DNA from: Candidatus Saccharimonadota bacterium
GTDB lineage: Bacteria; Patescibacteriota; Saccharimonadia; Saccharimonadales; Saccharimonadaceae
Length of the DNA stretch: 6,601 nucleotides
Direction: 5' to 3'
Assembly: GCA_020428185.1 (NCBI GenBank)
Contig: JAGQNH010000078.1
Coordinates: 1-6,601 of the forward strand
Numbering within the stretch: position 1 is the first letter of the stretch; every line of letters begins with the position of its first letter. The notes beneath the pieces were generated by a model. That model searched no databases, had not been told where the DNA came from, and was given only the letters and a program-made list of their open reading frames with translations. Of the stretch, positions 5,860 through 6,601 are shown one piece after another. The position numbers and the translations under genes were made by a program.

Positions 5860-6601
5860 CTTCTTGCCTCCACGCGCTCATTTAACTCTTTAGCTACAGC
5901 CTTATACGCTCGCGCGCCCTTACTCCACTTATCATATGCACCGACAGGCACGCCATGACTTGGCGCCTCGGCAAGTCGGATGTTACGCGGAATAGAAGTA
6001 GTGAAAACTTTATCAGAAAAATGCTTCTTAATCTCGGCATGGACTTGATTACTTAATGTTGTGCGCGTATCCATCATCGTCAGTAATACACCCAGCAACT
6101 CCAATCCGGTGTTCATACCTTTTCGAACCAGCTTCATTGTTTCAAGTAATTGCCCAAGTCCCTCAAGCGCATAAAACTCCGCCTGCACCGGCAGTACGAC
6201 ATATTTTGCCGCGATAAGACCATTGACCGTAAGCAAGCTGAGACTTGGAGGATTATCAATAATTATATAGTCGTACTGCCCAGAGACCGTCGCCAATGCA
6301 TTCTTTAAGCGAGTAAATTTCTGCGTCAATCCAGCCAATTCAACTTCAACATTTGCCAAATGAGCAGTTGTAGGCGCAAGGGATAGATTCTTATGCTCAG
6401 TATTGATAACCACTTCTTCCATTGATGCCGTTTGTAGTAATACTTCACCCATTGTTACTCGCAAATTGATTTTATCTATTCCCAAACCGCTTGTTGCATT
6501 ACCTTGGGGATCCAAGTCAACCAACAGTACGCGTTTACCAGATTTCGCCAAATAGTACGCAAGATTAACAGAACTAGTCGTCTTTCCGACACCACCTTTT
6601 T
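5856..6601 (-). CDS. parA: Chromosome-partitioning ATPase ParA (Soj), 5' end outside the window
   Basis: This is a ParA/MinD-superfamily ATPase that forms ATP-dependent dimers on DNA and works with ParB to segregate newly replicated origins. The frame is open to the right edge, and 247 residues are visible. Counting from the first whole codon at the edge, the deviant Walker A KGGVGKTT is at 1-8, with both the signature Lys1 and Lys6. The Walker A' VDLDPQGN is at 27-34 and Walker B IIIDNPPS at about 112-119. PVQAEFYALEGL and the C-terminal SIPRNIRLAEAPSHG are both typical of ParA/Soj. Only about 5-10 N-terminal residues should be missing, so full length would be about 255, normal for a chromosomal Soj lacking the extra N-terminal helix-turn-helix of plasmid type Ia ParA. 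A TTG at 6549-6551 is not the start because Walker A lies upstream of it. The stop is TGA, overlapping the parB start. Confidence 0.96.
   Translation of the reverse strand, partial: KGGVGKTTSSVNLAYYLAKSGKRVLLVDLDPQGNATSGLGIDKINLRVTMGEVLLQTASMEEVVINTEHKNLSLAPTTAHLANVEVELAGLTQKFTRLKNALATVSGQYDYIIIDNPPSLSLLTVNGLIAAKYVVLPVQAEFYALEGLGQLLETMKLVRKGMNTGLELLGVLLTMMDTRTTLSNQVHAEIKKHFSDKVFTTSIPRNIRLAEAPSHGVPVGAYDKWSKGARAYKAVAKELNERVEARR
5867..5871 (-). promoter_or_regulatory. parB ribosome-binding site within the end of parA
   Basis: The minus strand reads GGAGG, 7 nt before the parB ATG at 5859, inside the last codons of parA (VEARR). It is the only textbook Shine-Dalgarno seen in the window. It supports the first of the two possible parB start codons and fits reinitiation by ribosomes finishing parA. 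Confidence 0.7.

Noticed and set aside
6549..6551. TTG as the parA start codon
   Set aside because: The frame continues upstream through KGGVGKTT, the Walker A motif required in ParA, to the window edge, so the true start lies outside.

Overview
The window is almost fully coding (six recognisable genes plus one unrecognised membrane protein) and reads as ordinary chromosomal housekeeping DNA. There is no mobile element, CRISPR array, tRNA or rRNA, and no intergenic stretch longer than about 92 bp. The gene set is a release-factor methyltransferase with an NLPY motif, a membrane-anchored HtrA, an LCP protein with a LytR C-terminal domain, a signal peptidase I and ParA/ParB. Together with the compact layout, this suggests a Patescibacteria/CPR bacterium, most likely Candidatus Saccharibacteria. 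That assignment is inference from gene style, not from a marker gene. TGA acts as a stop (it ends the LCP and parA frames and never occurs inside a gene), so the genome does not use the recoded TGA=Gly of Gracilibacteria and Absconditabacteria.

Layout, left to right. (1) The 3' part of prmC runs on the + strand and collides tail to tail with htrA, overlapping it by 20 bp. (2) On the - strand, read from right to left, are an LCP-family cell-wall glycopolymer transferase, an unrecognised polytopic membrane protein and an HtrA-type serine protease. The gaps are 22 and 34 bp, so this is a plausible envelope operon. An extended -10 element sits in the 22-bp gap and could give the last two genes their own start site. 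(3) A 92-bp divergent promoter region separates the LCP gene from lepB (signal peptidase I, + strand). (4) lepB converges on parB with only 5 bp between the stop codons. (5) parB and parA form a - strand operon with a 4-bp ATGA overlap. parA runs off the right edge just upstream of its Walker A motif.

Functionally, the centre of the window handles the cell surface: lepB removes signal peptides, the LCP protein attaches polymers to the wall, and HtrA does extracytoplasmic quality control. The right end is the ParAB chromosome-segregation pair. No new multi-gene system is apparent. The observations most worth a second look are: -10 elements placed a few bases before start codons that lack a Shine-Dalgarno sequence (possible leaderless mRNAs); a lipobox-like LAAC in the HtrA anchor; four extracytoplasmic cysteines in the LCP protein; the unrecognised membrane protein; and small departures from consensus in the PrmC and LepB active-site motifs.
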